Assembly (NCBI RefSeq): GCF_902832845.1
Contig: NZ_CADFDB010000002.1
Span: forward strand, 248,001-312,000
Direction: 5' to 3'
Source: Burkholderia metallica
GTDB lineage: Bacteria; Pseudomonadota; Gammaproteobacteria; Burkholderiales; Burkholderiaceae
DNA: 64,000 nt
Positions 15,822 through 26,945 of the stretch are shown one piece after another. The translations under genes and the position numbers were made by a program. Every line of letters begins with the position of its first letter. The stretch's first letter is position 1. The notes beneath the pieces are model-generated. The model had not been told where the DNA came from, did not search any database, and saw only the letters and a list, made by a program, of their open reading frames with translations.

Positions 15822-17996
15822 ATGCCTGACCGAGACCTCGTCGCGCAGCTCGTCGCGCGGCTGACCGGCACGGCGGACCATCCGCGCTTCACCGGCGCGC
15901 CGCCCGACCTGTCGACGCTCGACGCATCGTCGCTGGGCGCCGTCTGGCCGGCGCTGCGTCGCGTCGAGCACGACCTCATGCGGCGCGACCACGCGTACGA
16001 CGACGCGCGCGCCGAATTCGCGCGCTGGCTGCGCGGGCAGATCGATGCGCTCGGCCTCGTGCCGCTCGTCGACGCCGACGCGGCGCTCGAACTGTTTCGC
16101 GACATTCCTGCCGGCGGATGGCAACGCGCGCTGGAGGATCTGCCCTGCCTCGACGCGCTGCCGTCGCCCGCGCTGCAGGCCGAACTCGCCCGCATCGCGG
16201 GCGAACCGGAGGAAGGAGGGATGCGCGGGGCGTCCGCGTATGGCGCCTATGCGCTCGACTGGTTCGCCGGTCGCCGCGACTTCTCGGCACGACGCGATGC
16301 GTATGCCCTGGCGCTGGCCGACTCGCCGTTCCGCGTGCGCGAACTCGACGTGCTGCCCGAACTCGGGCCGGCCGCGTTGCTCGCGCTGGCCGCGACCCAC
16401 GACGGCTATTTCGCGCCGAAGCGTCTGTGGATCGACTTCAGCGATCCGGCCGTCACGCTCGCGGAAGACGCCGCGTACGTCGCCTTCGCGCGCGACGCGC
16501 TGACCGAGGCCGCGCGGCAGGTCGCGGCCTTGCATGCCGGCGCCGTGCCGTACGAAGCCGATCGCGCGTTTACGACCGACGACGCGCAGGTCGTCGCGCG
16601 CGCCGCTCGCGTGGCCGCCTATCGCGACGAAGCGTGGCTGCGTCCGCTGATCGGGCCGCTGCTGACCGGCGTGTGCGTCGCGCCGACGGCCGCGAAGACC
16701 GCGCCGTCTCAATCGCTCGCGATCGCGCTCGGCCATGCGGTCGAGACGATCCCGACGCCCGAGAGCGTGCGCGCGTTGCGCGACGCGCTGGCCATCGTGC
16801 GTCATGCCGGCGTGCAGAAGAAGCTCGCGCGCAACCTGAAGCCGGCCGAACGCGCGCTCGGCGAGCGGCCGCGCACCGCGCTGCGCATGACGCTCGATGC
16901 GAAGCCCGACAAGAAGCAGCTCGCGATGCTCGCCACGTGCATGGAAGCCGGCTTCTGGCAACCGATGACGCTCGGCCATGCCGAATGGCGCGAACGCCTC
17001 GTCGATGCGCCTGCCGGCGCCGCGTTCGCCGCGCGCATGATCTGGCACGCGCGCGGCCGCGATGGCTCGACGCGGTCGTTCATGCCGGAGATCGCGAAAG
17101 GCAAGGTCGTGCTGCGCGACACGGCCGGGCACGCGATCGACATCGCCGGCGACAGCGAGATCCGGCTATGGCACCCGCTGCTGGCCGACGCGGACGAGCG
17201 CCTCGCGTGGCAACGTGCGATCGTCGGCCGCACGCTGCGGCAGCCGGTCAGGCAGGCTTTCCGCGAATACTACGTACCGGACGACGGCGATGCGGCGGCC
17301 AGCGATTCCGCGATGTTCGAAGGCCACGTGCTGTCGAGCCGGCCGCTGATCGGCGTCGCGCGGCGCGAAGGCTGGTCGATCCGGGCATACGACGACGGGC
17401 TCGTGCGCGAGTTCGGCGACGTGCGCGCGACCTTTCTCGTCGATGCGCGGCTCTATCCGGGTTCGGAAAGCCACGGCACGTCGCGCCGGCTGCACTTCGA
17501 ACGCCGGCACGATCGCCGCTGGGTACCGCTGCCGATCGGCGAGATCGATCGTGTCGTGTTCTCGGAAGTGGCGCGCGCGGTCGACCTGCTCGTGAGCGTC
17601 GCCGCGTTCGCGCTCGACGACGACGCGACACGCGACGCAGCCGCCGCGCTCACGGCCGATCCGGCGCGCCGGCGCGAACGCGAGGCACAACGCTGGGAGC
17701 GCCTGAACCGGTTGTCGGATCTGCCGCTGAGTACGATGGCGCGGCATCGCAGGAACGTGCTGTCGCTCGTGTTCGCGGGGCCGATCGCGCAAGGGCGGAT
17801 GACGATCGACGAACGGCATGTGCGTGTCGGTGCGTGGTCGGTGCATTGCGCGACCGGGCGCGTGATGCGCGACGGCGAGCCCGTCGAACCCGCGATCGAG
17901 CCGCCGCCGTCGCCGCTGCACGCGGTGCCGTGGCTGCCTTATGACGAAGCGTTGTTGCAGCGGATCGTCGATGTCGTCGCGGGGTTGCTCGGCTGA
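15822..17996 (+). CDS. DUF4132 domain-containing protein
   Basis: A 724-residue cytoplasmic protein whose C-terminal half matches the DUF4132 pattern: IRLWHPLLADADERLAWQ, then QPVRQAFREYYV, and a conserved GARREGW-like region. DUF4132 occurs in MolR-like proteins and in many uncharacterised actinobacterial and proteobacterial proteins; no enzymatic role is established that I can cite. The ATG at 15822 has AAGGAG 7 bases upstream. No signal peptide or membrane segment. GC is high, like the host, and the gene directly precedes the lower-GC island, so I treat it as the left chromosomal flank and not as part of the operon that follows. Confidence 0.8.
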   Translation: MPDRDLVAQLVARLTGTADHPRFTGAPPDLSTLDASSLGAVWPALRRVEHDLMRRDHAYDDARAEFARWLRGQIDALGLVPLVDADAALELFRDIPAGGWQRALEDLPCLDALPSPALQAELARIAGEPEEGGMRGASAYGAYALDWFAGRRDFSARRDAYALALADSPFRVRELDVLPELGPAALLALAATHDGYFAPKRLWIDFSDPAVTLAEDAAYVAFARDALTEAARQVAALHAGAVPYEADRAFTTDDAQVVARAARVAAYRDEAWLRPLIGPLLTGVCVAPTAAKTAPSQSLAIALGHAVETIPTPESVRALRDALAIVRHAGVQKKLARNLKPAERALGERPRTALRMTLDAKPDKKQLAMLATCMEAGFWQPMTLGHAEWRERLVDAPAGAAFAARMIWHARGRDGSTRSFMPEIAKGKVVLRDTAGHAIDIAGDSEIRLWHPLLADADERLAWQRAIVGRTLRQPVRQAFREYYVPDDGDAAASDSAMFEGHVLSSRPLIGVARREGWSIRAYDDGLVREFGDVRATFLVDARLYPGSESHGTSRRLHFERRHDRRWVPLPIGEIDRVVFSEVARAVDLLVSVAAFALDDDATRDAAAALTADPARRREREAQRWERLNRLSDLPLSTMARHRRNVLSLVFAGPIAQGRMTIDERHVRVGAWSVHCATGRVMRDGEPVEPAIEPPPSPLHAVPWLPYDEALLQRIVDVVAGLLG

Positions 17997-18144
17997 GCCC
18001 GTGAATAAGCATGGCCGCCAATAACCGTTTCTCAGCGCGTAAAAATATATCGAATCGTTTCCGGTAGCCTTATTCGTTCTGCATATCCCGGTCGGGCGGC
18101 TATGGTAACGTTTTGCTTTCACTTACTTTGCTCGCCGTCACGAC

Positions 18145-19968
<1,824 letters not shown>

Positions 19969-19971
19969 GCC

Positions 19972-20613
19972 ATGGATATTCGCGTTTCGCGCCTGCACTT
20001 TCCCGTGACGACACTCGGGCCTGGGCAGCGAATCGGCATCTGGTTTCAGGGTTGCACGATCCGATGCCCCGGGTGCATTTCGATGGATACATGGGCAAAC
20101 GCCGGAGGCGAAACCGACGTAGGCGCCATCTTGTCGCAGGTCCAAACCTGGTTGCCTGAATCCACCGGCATCACGATCTCGGGTGGAGAGCCGTTCGATC
20201 AGCCAGACGCGCTGATCGCGCTGTTGCGTGGCCTACGGCAGCAATCGGCTGGCGACGTGCTCGTCTATAGCGGCCACCCGATCGAATCGGTGGCTGATAC
20301 GCTCGCCCGCGCCGACGGCTTGATCGATGCGCTGATCTCGGATCCGTTCGACATCGACGCCCCGCAGACACGCCCTTTGCGCGGCAGCGACAATCAACGG
20401 CTGCATTGCCTCACCGCACTCGGCCATGCTCGTTTTGCACACTACGAACACGCGCCACGAAACGGTAAGGCGCTCGACGTCATGTTCGACGACGATGGTA
20501 GCGTCTGGTTCGCGGGGATACCGGACCGAGACGATTTTCAACGATTGAGAGACCTATTGAACGATCAGGGCCATCACGTCCGGATCAGTGCGAATAAGGT
20601 ACGAAATAGATAA
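19972..20613 (+). CDS. Small radical-SAM protein (NrdG/activase-like, 4Fe-4S)
   Basis: A 213-residue radical-SAM protein. The cluster motif is CTIRCPGC (C28, C32, C35; CxxxCxxC), followed by ISGGEPFDQPD (69-79), the SAM-binding GGE motif, and VLVYSGHPIES, a block seen in NrdG- and activase-type enzymes. Length fits a minimal activating enzyme with no auxiliary cluster domain. NrdG-like enzymes normally install a glycyl radical on a partner, but no glycyl-radical protein is encoded nearby, so the substrate is unknown. It begins 3 bases after the AAA+ gene and lies 17 bases before the helicase gene, so it is an integral part of the operon. Confidence 0.88.
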   Translation: MDIRVSRLHFPVTTLGPGQRIGIWFQGCTIRCPGCISMDTWANAGGETDVGAILSQVQTWLPESTGITISGGEPFDQPDALIALLRGLRQQSAGDVLVYSGHPIESVADTLARADGLIDALISDPFDIDAPQTRPLRGSDNQRLHCLTALGHARFAHYEHAPRNGKALDVMFDDDGSVWFAGIPDRDDFQRLRDLLNDQGHHVRISANKVRNR

Positions 20614-20630
20614 GACAGGAAATGTCAGCC

Positions 20631-23600
20631 ATGATGCGTTTTTGCCCGAATTGCCGAACCGAGCGGTCGGTCGATGAGTGGTTCTGTGCAGGCACGGTCG
20701 GAGAAGCCGTTTGCAACTGGGACTTATCTGGAGTACCGATCCGGGCAAACGGCTGGCGCCCCCAAGATGTGATCACTGTCGAGAATGTCAGCCAGCAAGC
20801 GGCTTCAGACGCACTCGAATCCGCGGTGCCGACATCATTGTCGTGCACGAACGGCCATCCGATGAACGACGGCGACCTCATGTGCCTCGAATGCGGCGCA
20901 GATCCGGCCGCGCCCGCTGATGTGCCACCTCTCGGCAGCGACGTCGAGATTTCGGCAGATCGCTCGACCGAGGCATCGCCGCCGGCACCCGCCGAAGAAA
21001 CGAAGATCGACGGCTGGAGACTATTGCGTCAGATTTCCAGTACGGACGGCGTGCGCGAACGCTACGTGGCCCAGCAGGACGAGACCGGCAGGCAGGCGAT
21101 CCTGACGCTTTATCGACCGGGCGCAGAACCGGACCCGGCGGTCTACGACGTGGTTCGCCGCCTGCCGCGCGAGCATGTGCCGGACATCATCGCCACCGGA
21201 CGCTGGGATCAACGTGCTTACGAAGTCGCCGAGGAGATGAGCGGTGGTACGCTGGCCGATCTCGGCATGGCCGTACGCGATATCGCGACGATCCGTCATG
21301 TCGTCGATGAACTGGGCCGAGCCCTGCAGGCGTTTTCGGAAGCGGGGCTTCGACACCGAGACCTCCGGCCCGGAACATTGCTTGTTCGCAGCCGCGAACC
21401 GCTGGACCTCGTCATCAGCGGCTTTGGCTCGGCACGGCTGTCCGAATTCGATCTCGATATCGTCTCGCCTCTCGAAACGACGCGCTATATGGCACCGGAA
21501 GCCATTGCCGGCGGTGTTGCCGCGGCGTCCGACTGGTGGAGCCTCGGCATGATCCTGCTCGAGCAGCTGACCGACGGCCGCTGTTTCGAGGGCATCAACC
21601 CGCGCGCGTTTCTGATTCATGTGCTGGCCAACGGCGTCACTCTGCCGGACGATCTGGATCCGTCACTTCACCTCTTGCTGCGAGGCTTGCTGGCACGTGA
21701 CCGACATCAACGCTGGCAATGGCCTCAAGTCAAAGCCTGGCTGGATGGCAAACCGGAAGATGCTCCGTCGGCGGCGACTGTCGATTCCGACGATGACGAA
21801 GGCGCCAGCATCGCGCTGGGCGCGCGGCAATATCGGAAACCGGCGGTCTTCGCGCTGGCCGCTGCGGAGCGCGAGAATTGGGAAGTGGCACGCGACCACC
21901 TTCATCGCGGCGTTGTGCTGACATGGGCAGAACAGGCCGGCGCCGGCGCAAAAGCGCTAGCCGGCCTGCGTCAGGTTGCTCAACTCGACGGTGTTGATGA
22001 CGATTGCCGTCTGATGATCGCGCTCAAGCTGTTGAATCCCGACATGCCGCTTATCCTGCGCGGCGAGATCGTCACGCCTGGTTGGCTGCTGCAAAACCCG
22101 CTCGAGGGTTACGACTTGGTGACCGGGCCGGTTCCGGCATTCCTGGAACGACTGGACACGGAAAACTGGCTGTCCAGACTGCGCTCTCGAGCTAATGAAG
22201 TGCGACACCGCGCCGCTCATCTTGGCATCGAACTTGACGAGGACATGGTGCGCATCGCACTGCTTTCCACGTCGCGTGCCCATTTGGCCGCGCAATGGGA
22301 AGAGCGACGGCTGTTGTTGCCCGATTCAGACCATCACGGCCTGCTGTCGCTGTCGGAGCGCCGCGTCCTCAGCGAGGAAGACCTGATCGTTCTGTTGAGC
22401 GCGACAATTTCGCAGTTTCGTTCGGTCGACGAGATCCTCAACCAGGCGGCAGCCATTGCGGAGCGAGAGCAGATTCTGATGTTTGACCGTCAGGCTGCCC
22501 GGACCGCGCTTGCGTTGCCGCGCGTCGAGCTGTTCCACGCCGTTGATGAGCGAATCGCCGGGTTCGCGCGGACCGGAAATCAGACAATCGACGACTGGGC
22601 GGAGCAGTTCCGATTGGAACGTCGTCTGCCCCTGCACGAAGTGGTCGTCCTCCTGTCCGTGCCTGCCGAGCAGTGGCTGGAACCGCAGAAGCAGCAATAC
22701 GTATCGCAGATACTCGACTTCTTCGAGAAAAAAGTTGCCACTGCCGTATTGCGAGGTCCGCTGGTACGGATGACCATCGGCAAAACCACGGGTCGTATCG
22801 ATCTTCACGAACTGAACGGCGAGCGATTCGCCAGCACCGCGCTGCTCGACCATCTGCTCCAGCGTAACGTACAGACGGTCTCGGTGGATCCGGCCGTGTT
22901 TGGTACAGGCGGAACGCTCGAAGGCCGATTGAACACGCTGTACCGGCAGACCTCGCTCTACAAGCGCGATACCGGCATCGACGGCCTCTATCTCGGCTTC
23001 CCGTTCCTGCTTTACAAGGACCATCGCAGTACGACGCGCCCTCGCATCGCTCCCATCCTGTTGTGGCCAGTCAAACTGCTGATGGAACTCGGCACGCGAG
23101 GCCAGGTCGCGATGGCTTTTGATGGCGAACGCGAGGAGGTTCGCCTGAATCCGGCGCTCGAGGGCTTGCTGGGACGCGAGGCCGTCAAGGCGTGGCGCGT
23201 CGCAGCCGACGAGGTGCTCGGACGTTCCGCGTTGAAAGCGGCCGACGTGGTCGATGCTTTCGGCCTGCTGGCCGACGTGGAAAGTCGGAAACTCGGCGCG
23301 CTACCGTTGCCGACCCTCGACATGCCCCTCGGCACGACACGCATCGCCTGCTCCGGCGTGCTCTTTCACGTCGACTTCGCCGGCCAGGCCATCGGCGAGG
23401 ATCTGCGTCAGCTCAAGCAATTGTCGCCTTCCGGTACCGCACTCGAGTCGATGCTGCGGCTCAAGGACAAATCAGCCTACGATGCATCCGAAGCAGTCAC
23501 AACCGAACTCAACAGATTCCTAACGGTAGCAAGCGATCCATCGCAAGAAGCGGCGATCCTGCAGGCGCGTCAGGGCCCCGGACTGCTGGTCGAAGGACCG

Positions 23601-26600
23601 CCCGGTACCGGCAAGAGCCAGACAATCGTCAACATGGTGGCCGACGCGATCGGGCAAGGTCGCAGCCTGCTGATCGTCTGTCAGAAGCATGCCGCATTGG
23701 AGGTCGTTCGCAAGCGTCTCGTCGCGGAAGGCCTGGGCGATCGCATCGTCATGCTCAACGACGTCAACAAGGACCGCGAGCCAACAATCCGGGCAGTTCG
23801 CGAGCAACTGGACGCGATCTTTCGCGGCACCGTATTCGACCACGGATTGGTTCGCCAGCGTGAACGCATGGCCGCGAGAATCGAGACCCTCGAGGGCGAA
23901 CTTGATCGTCAGCATGCAGCACTGCATCGCGTCGACGAATCGACCGGTCTCAGCTATCGGGCACTGCTCGGCGAACTGATCCAGCTCGAAGCCGGCACTC
24001 CGCCTGTCAGCGTGCCGCAGTTGCGTGCACGGCTTGCCACGCTCGATATTTCGGCACTGACCACGCTCGAAGAACACTGCGCACCGCTCACCCGTTACTG
24101 GTTGCCGTCGAAGTTCGAGGGCAGCCCACTGGTGCAATTGCAGTCCTTCGCGACGGATGCGGCCACGCTCGAAACGTTCAATGCGTTCTTCGCCGATTTT
24201 TGCGAGGCGGAGCGCCTGCGAATCGAGACGCTCGCGGCGCATCCCGCGCGATTCGATGTCGACGACCCCGCCCCGTATCGCGCGTGGCTCGATGCCAACG
24301 CTAGCCGCCTCGTCGCGCTGGACGATACGCAACGCAAGCGGCTTGCGCAATGGTTGCCGTTGTTTCGACCGGCAGATCATGCCGATGCTGAAGGTCATCG
24401 GCATTACACAGCACTCGGCGGCCTGCATCGCGATTTGCTGGCAGTCGACACCAGCGGCTTCGACACCGCGTTGTCGGATACCGTTGCACGCCTGCCGGAT
24501 CCTGAGCTCAGCAAGCTCGAAACGCAGGCGACGTTGGCGACTCGCGCACCGTCTCTGTTGAGTCGCCTCAACCCGGCCACTTATCTGCGGCGTAGTCACC
24601 TGATGAAGTTCGTCATCGGCTGCGGTGCTCCCGCGACAGACGAGACGCTTCGCAAACTGCTGGCCGCTACCCGACTCGAAAAGGCCTGGAGGCCGCTACG
24701 CGACACGTTGAACACGATCAGCCGGGCATTGCATCTCGATACGGTTGAACCTACCTGCGGGCCGGGACTCGCCGACGCGTGCCTGACCCGCCTGCGGCAG
24801 CTCGAGGAAATCCGCGAACTCGCGCAGCATCTTGCGATCGCGCCACGCGGCGACGAGTTCGACTCGGCCGTGATGACTGGAGATCGAGCACCCGTCAAGC
24901 AGTTGCTCGACGGTTTCGAGACCGCGTTTGTGCGACACAACGCACGTCAGCACAGTCTTCGTGCGCTGAGGCCGCTCGACGAGTGGCTCTCGACAGAACT
25001 TGTCTCCGCCTGCCGGCAGGCGATTGCCGACAACATCAGTTATCAGGCACCGTTGAACCGCATTAGCGATGCATTGCCGACATTAGCCGCGTATCAGCAA
25101 TTCCGGACGCGAGCGCGGCATGTCTCATCAGAGGCACTCGACGTATTTGCCATCATGCGCGACCACGAAGATGCTCTGACGCGTCTGCCGCCCGAACACC
25201 TCGACGACGCAGTGCGGCGCATGATCAACCGCGAAGCGCGACTCGGATGGAAACGGCGCATGGAGCAGGACAATCCCGAGTTGCTGCTCGACCAAAGTGA
25301 AACGGCCGCAAAAATCGATGCGCTCGCGGCTGCCGATGAGGAGATGCGTCGCCTGAACCGCGAGATGCTTCGCAACGGTATCGACCGCAGTAGACTGGGT
25401 TCGGCACGTGATTGGGAAGACGTGACTCGTTTGACCGGTCGGCGCTCTCGGCGCCTGCGTGAATTCATCGAACTCGGTACGGGGCTGGGCCTGATGGCGC
25501 TGCGGCCGGTCTGGCTGATGAACCCCGACGTTGCCAGCCGCGTACTGCCGCTGAAATCGGGGTTGTTCGATTCCGTCGTCTACGACGAGGCATCGCAGAT
25601 GCCGGTGGAATACGCAATCCCCACGCTGTTCCGAGGCAACTTGTCGATTGTCAGTGGCGACGAAAAGCAAATGCCGCCGACGGCGTTCTTTTCGAGCCGG
25701 GCAGATAGCGACGAAGCGGAAATCTTCGACGGTGAGCAACCCGACGAAGCGGCGACGGAAGACGAACGTGAGCGCTTCGAGGACACATGGAACCGACGCG
25801 AAATCAAGGACTGCCCCGACCTGCTGCAACTGGCACGGAGCGCGCTGCCCGTGTCGACGCTGCAGATTCACTATCGTTCGTCGTATCGAGAGTTGATCGG
25901 CTATTCGAACGCAGCGTTCTATGAGAACAACCTCAGCGTGCCTGTTCGCCATCCGGATGCCACGGTGCGTGAGGTCAAGCCCCTCGAACTCATCCAGGTT
26001 AATGGTCTTTACGAGCAGCAGACCAACAGCGACGAAGCGGATCGCGTGGTCGCCTATCTCGCGCAACTGTGGCAACAACCCTACGCGCACCGCCCTTCCG
26101 TCGGCGTGGTCACGTTCAACCGCAAACAAGCAGACCTCATTCTGGAACGCCTGGAGCAGCGCGCAGAAGACGATGAGGCGTTCCGCGACGCCTATCGTGA
26201 GGAGCTCGACAGAACCGATCGCGGCGAGGACATGGCCGTATTCGTGAAGAACGTCGAGAATGTCCAAGGGGACGAGCGCGACGTCATCGTCTTTTCGACG
26301 ACCTTTGGGCGAAACGGTCAGGGAACCTTCCGACGCATGTTTGGCGTGCTTGGGCAGAGCGGCGGCGAGCGACGTCTCAATGTGGCCGTGACGCGCGCCC
26401 GCCATAAAGTCGTGCTCATCACGTCGATGCCGATCCGCGAGATCTCCGATATGCTCACAACGCAGCGCAAGCCAGCGATTCCGCGCGACTATCTTCAGGG
26501 TTATATGGAATACGCACGCGCGATGTCGAACGGTGAACTGCCTGCCGGCCGTGCGTTGCTTGGCCGCATGAGCAGCGAACGAGCGCATGCAAAGTTGCGG

Positions 26601-26945
26601 CAGGCGGGTACCGTCGACGGATTCGCGGAAGACGTGCTTGCCTATCTGAAGAACCTCGGCCTATCACCGGTGTCCGCCCAGGAAGGCGATGCGTTCGGAC
26701 TCGATTTTGCGATCGCAAATCCGGAAACCGGCCTTTATGCGATCGGCATCGAGTGCGATGCGCCACGTCACCCCCTGCTCGAACATGCGCGTGCCCGGGA
26801 AATCTGGCGGCCGTCCGTGCTGGGACGGGCGATTCCGACTCTGCATCGCGTGTCGTCGCAGGCCTGGTACCACGATCCGGAAACGGAAAAGGCACGCCTC
26901 AAATCAGCCATAGCGCTGGCCCTGAACCAGGAGGTGGTGGCATGA
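20631..26945 (+). CDS. Zinc ribbon / pseudokinase / SF1 helicase / nuclease fusion
   Basis: A 2,104-residue multidomain protein. Zinc-ribbon cysteines: CPNC (5-8) with C19 and C28, then C72, H76, C85, C88. A protein-kinase fold spans about 127-375: HRDLRPGTLLV keeps the HRD (242-244) and an APE (288-290), but the VAIK lysine position is T159, the metal-binding Asn is Thr and DFG is GFG (264-266), so it is probably a pseudokinase. After a helical region and a DUF4011-like block (about 770-796) comes a COG1112-type SF1 helicase: Walker A GPPGTGKS (989-996), DEAS (1652-1655), GDEKQ (1676-1680), motif V NVENVQGDE (from 1874), motif VI GGERRLNVAVTRAR (1911-1924). The last 115 residues resemble an MTES_1575/Vsr-like nuclease (D2025, ECD 2041-2043). 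The start at 20631 fits AGGAA; ATG 20622 lies too close to it. The overall design recalls Mokosh defence helicases, with a different nuclease. Confidence 0.88.
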   Translation: MMRFCPNCRTERSVDEWFCAGTVGEAVCNWDLSGVPIRANGWRPQDVITVENVSQQAASDALESAVPTSLSCTNGHPMNDGDLMCLECGADPAAPADVPPLGSDVEISADRSTEASPPAPAEETKIDGWRLLRQISSTDGVRERYVAQQDETGRQAILTLYRPGAEPDPAVYDVVRRLPREHVPDIIATGRWDQRAYEVAEEMSGGTLADLGMAVRDIATIRHVVDELGRALQAFSEAGLRHRDLRPGTLLVRSREPLDLVISGFGSARLSEFDLDIVSPLETTRYMAPEAIAGGVAAASDWWSLGMILLEQLTDGRCFEGINPRAFLIHVLANGVTLPDDLDPSLHLLLRGLLARDRHQRWQWPQVKAWLDGKPEDAPSAATVDSDDDEGASIALGARQYRKPAVFALAAAERENWEVARDHLHRGVVLTWAEQAGAGAKALAGLRQVAQLDGVDDDCRLMIALKLLNPDMPLILRGEIVTPGWLLQNPLEGYDLVTGPVPAFLERLDTENWLSRLRSRANEVRHRAAHLGIELDEDMVRIALLSTSRAHLAAQWEERRLLLPDSDHHGLLSLSERRVLSEEDLIVLLSATISQFRSVDEILNQAAAIAEREQILMFDRQAARTALALPRVELFHAVDERIAGFARTGNQTIDDWAEQFRLERRLPLHEVVVLLSVPAEQWLEPQKQQYVSQILDFFEKKVATAVLRGPLVRMTIGKTTGRIDLHELNGERFASTALLDHLLQRNVQTVSVDPAVFGTGGTLEGRLNTLYRQTSLYKRDTGIDGLYLGFPFLLYKDHRSTTRPRIAPILLWPVKLLMELGTRGQVAMAFDGEREEVRLNPALEGLLGREAVKAWRVAADEVLGRSALKAADVVDAFGLLADVESRKLGALPLPTLDMPLGTTRIACSGVLFHVDFAGQAIGEDLRQLKQLSPSGTALESMLRLKDKSAYDASEAVTTELNRFLTVASDPSQEAAILQARQGPGLLVEGPPGTGKSQTIVNMVADAIGQGRSLLIVCQKHAALEVVRKRLVAEGLGDRIVMLNDVNKDREPTIRAVREQLDAIFRGTVFDHGLVRQRERMAARIETLEGELDRQHAALHRVDESTGLSYRALLGELIQLEAGTPPVSVPQLRARLATLDISALTTLEEHCAPLTRYWLPSKFEGSPLVQLQSFATDAATLETFNAFFADFCEAERLRIETLAAHPARFDVDDPAPYRAWLDANASRLVALDDTQRKRLAQWLPLFRPADHADAEGHRHYTALGGLHRDLLAVDTSGFDTALSDTVARLPDPELSKLETQATLATRAPSLLSRLNPATYLRRSHLMKFVIGCGAPATDETLRKLLAATRLEKAWRPLRDTLNTISRALHLDTVEPTCGPGLADACLTRLRQLEEIRELAQHLAIAPRGDEFDSAVMTGDRAPVKQLLDGFETAFVRHNARQHSLRALRPLDEWLSTELVSACRQAIADNISYQAPLNRISDALPTLAAYQQFRTRARHVSSEALDVFAIMRDHEDALTRLPPEHLDDAVRRMINREARLGWKRRMEQDNPELLLDQSETAAKIDALAAADEEMRRLNREMLRNGIDRSRLGSARDWEDVTRLTGRRSRRLREFIELGTGLGLMALRPVWLMNPDVASRVLPLKSGLFDSVVYDEASQMPVEYAIPTLFRGNLSIVSGDEKQMPPTAFFSSRADSDEAEIFDGEQPDEAATEDERERFEDTWNRREIKDCPDLLQLARSALPVSTLQIHYRSSYRELIGYSNAAFYENNLSVPVRHPDATVREVKPLELIQVNGLYEQQTNSDEADRVVAYLAQLWQQPYAHRPSVGVVTFNRKQADLILERLEQRAEDDEAFRDAYREELDRTDRGEDMAVFVKNVENVQGDERDVIVFSTTFGRNGQGTFRRMFGVLGQSGGERRLNVAVTRARHKVVLITSMPIREISDMLTTQRKPAIPRDYLQGYMEYARAMSNGELPAGRALLGRMSSERAHAKLRQAGTVDGFAEDVLAYLKNLGLSPVSAQEGDAFGLDFAIANPETGLYAIGIECDAPRHPLLEHARAREIWRPSVLGRAIPTLHRVSSQAWYHDPETEKARLKSAIALALNQEVVA

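Noticed and set aside
15680-15829. Small ORF of 49 codons with GGAG upstream, before the DUF4132 gene
   Set aside because: Unrecognisable Gly/Arg-rich product overlapping the next start; a leader peptide is possible but unsupported.
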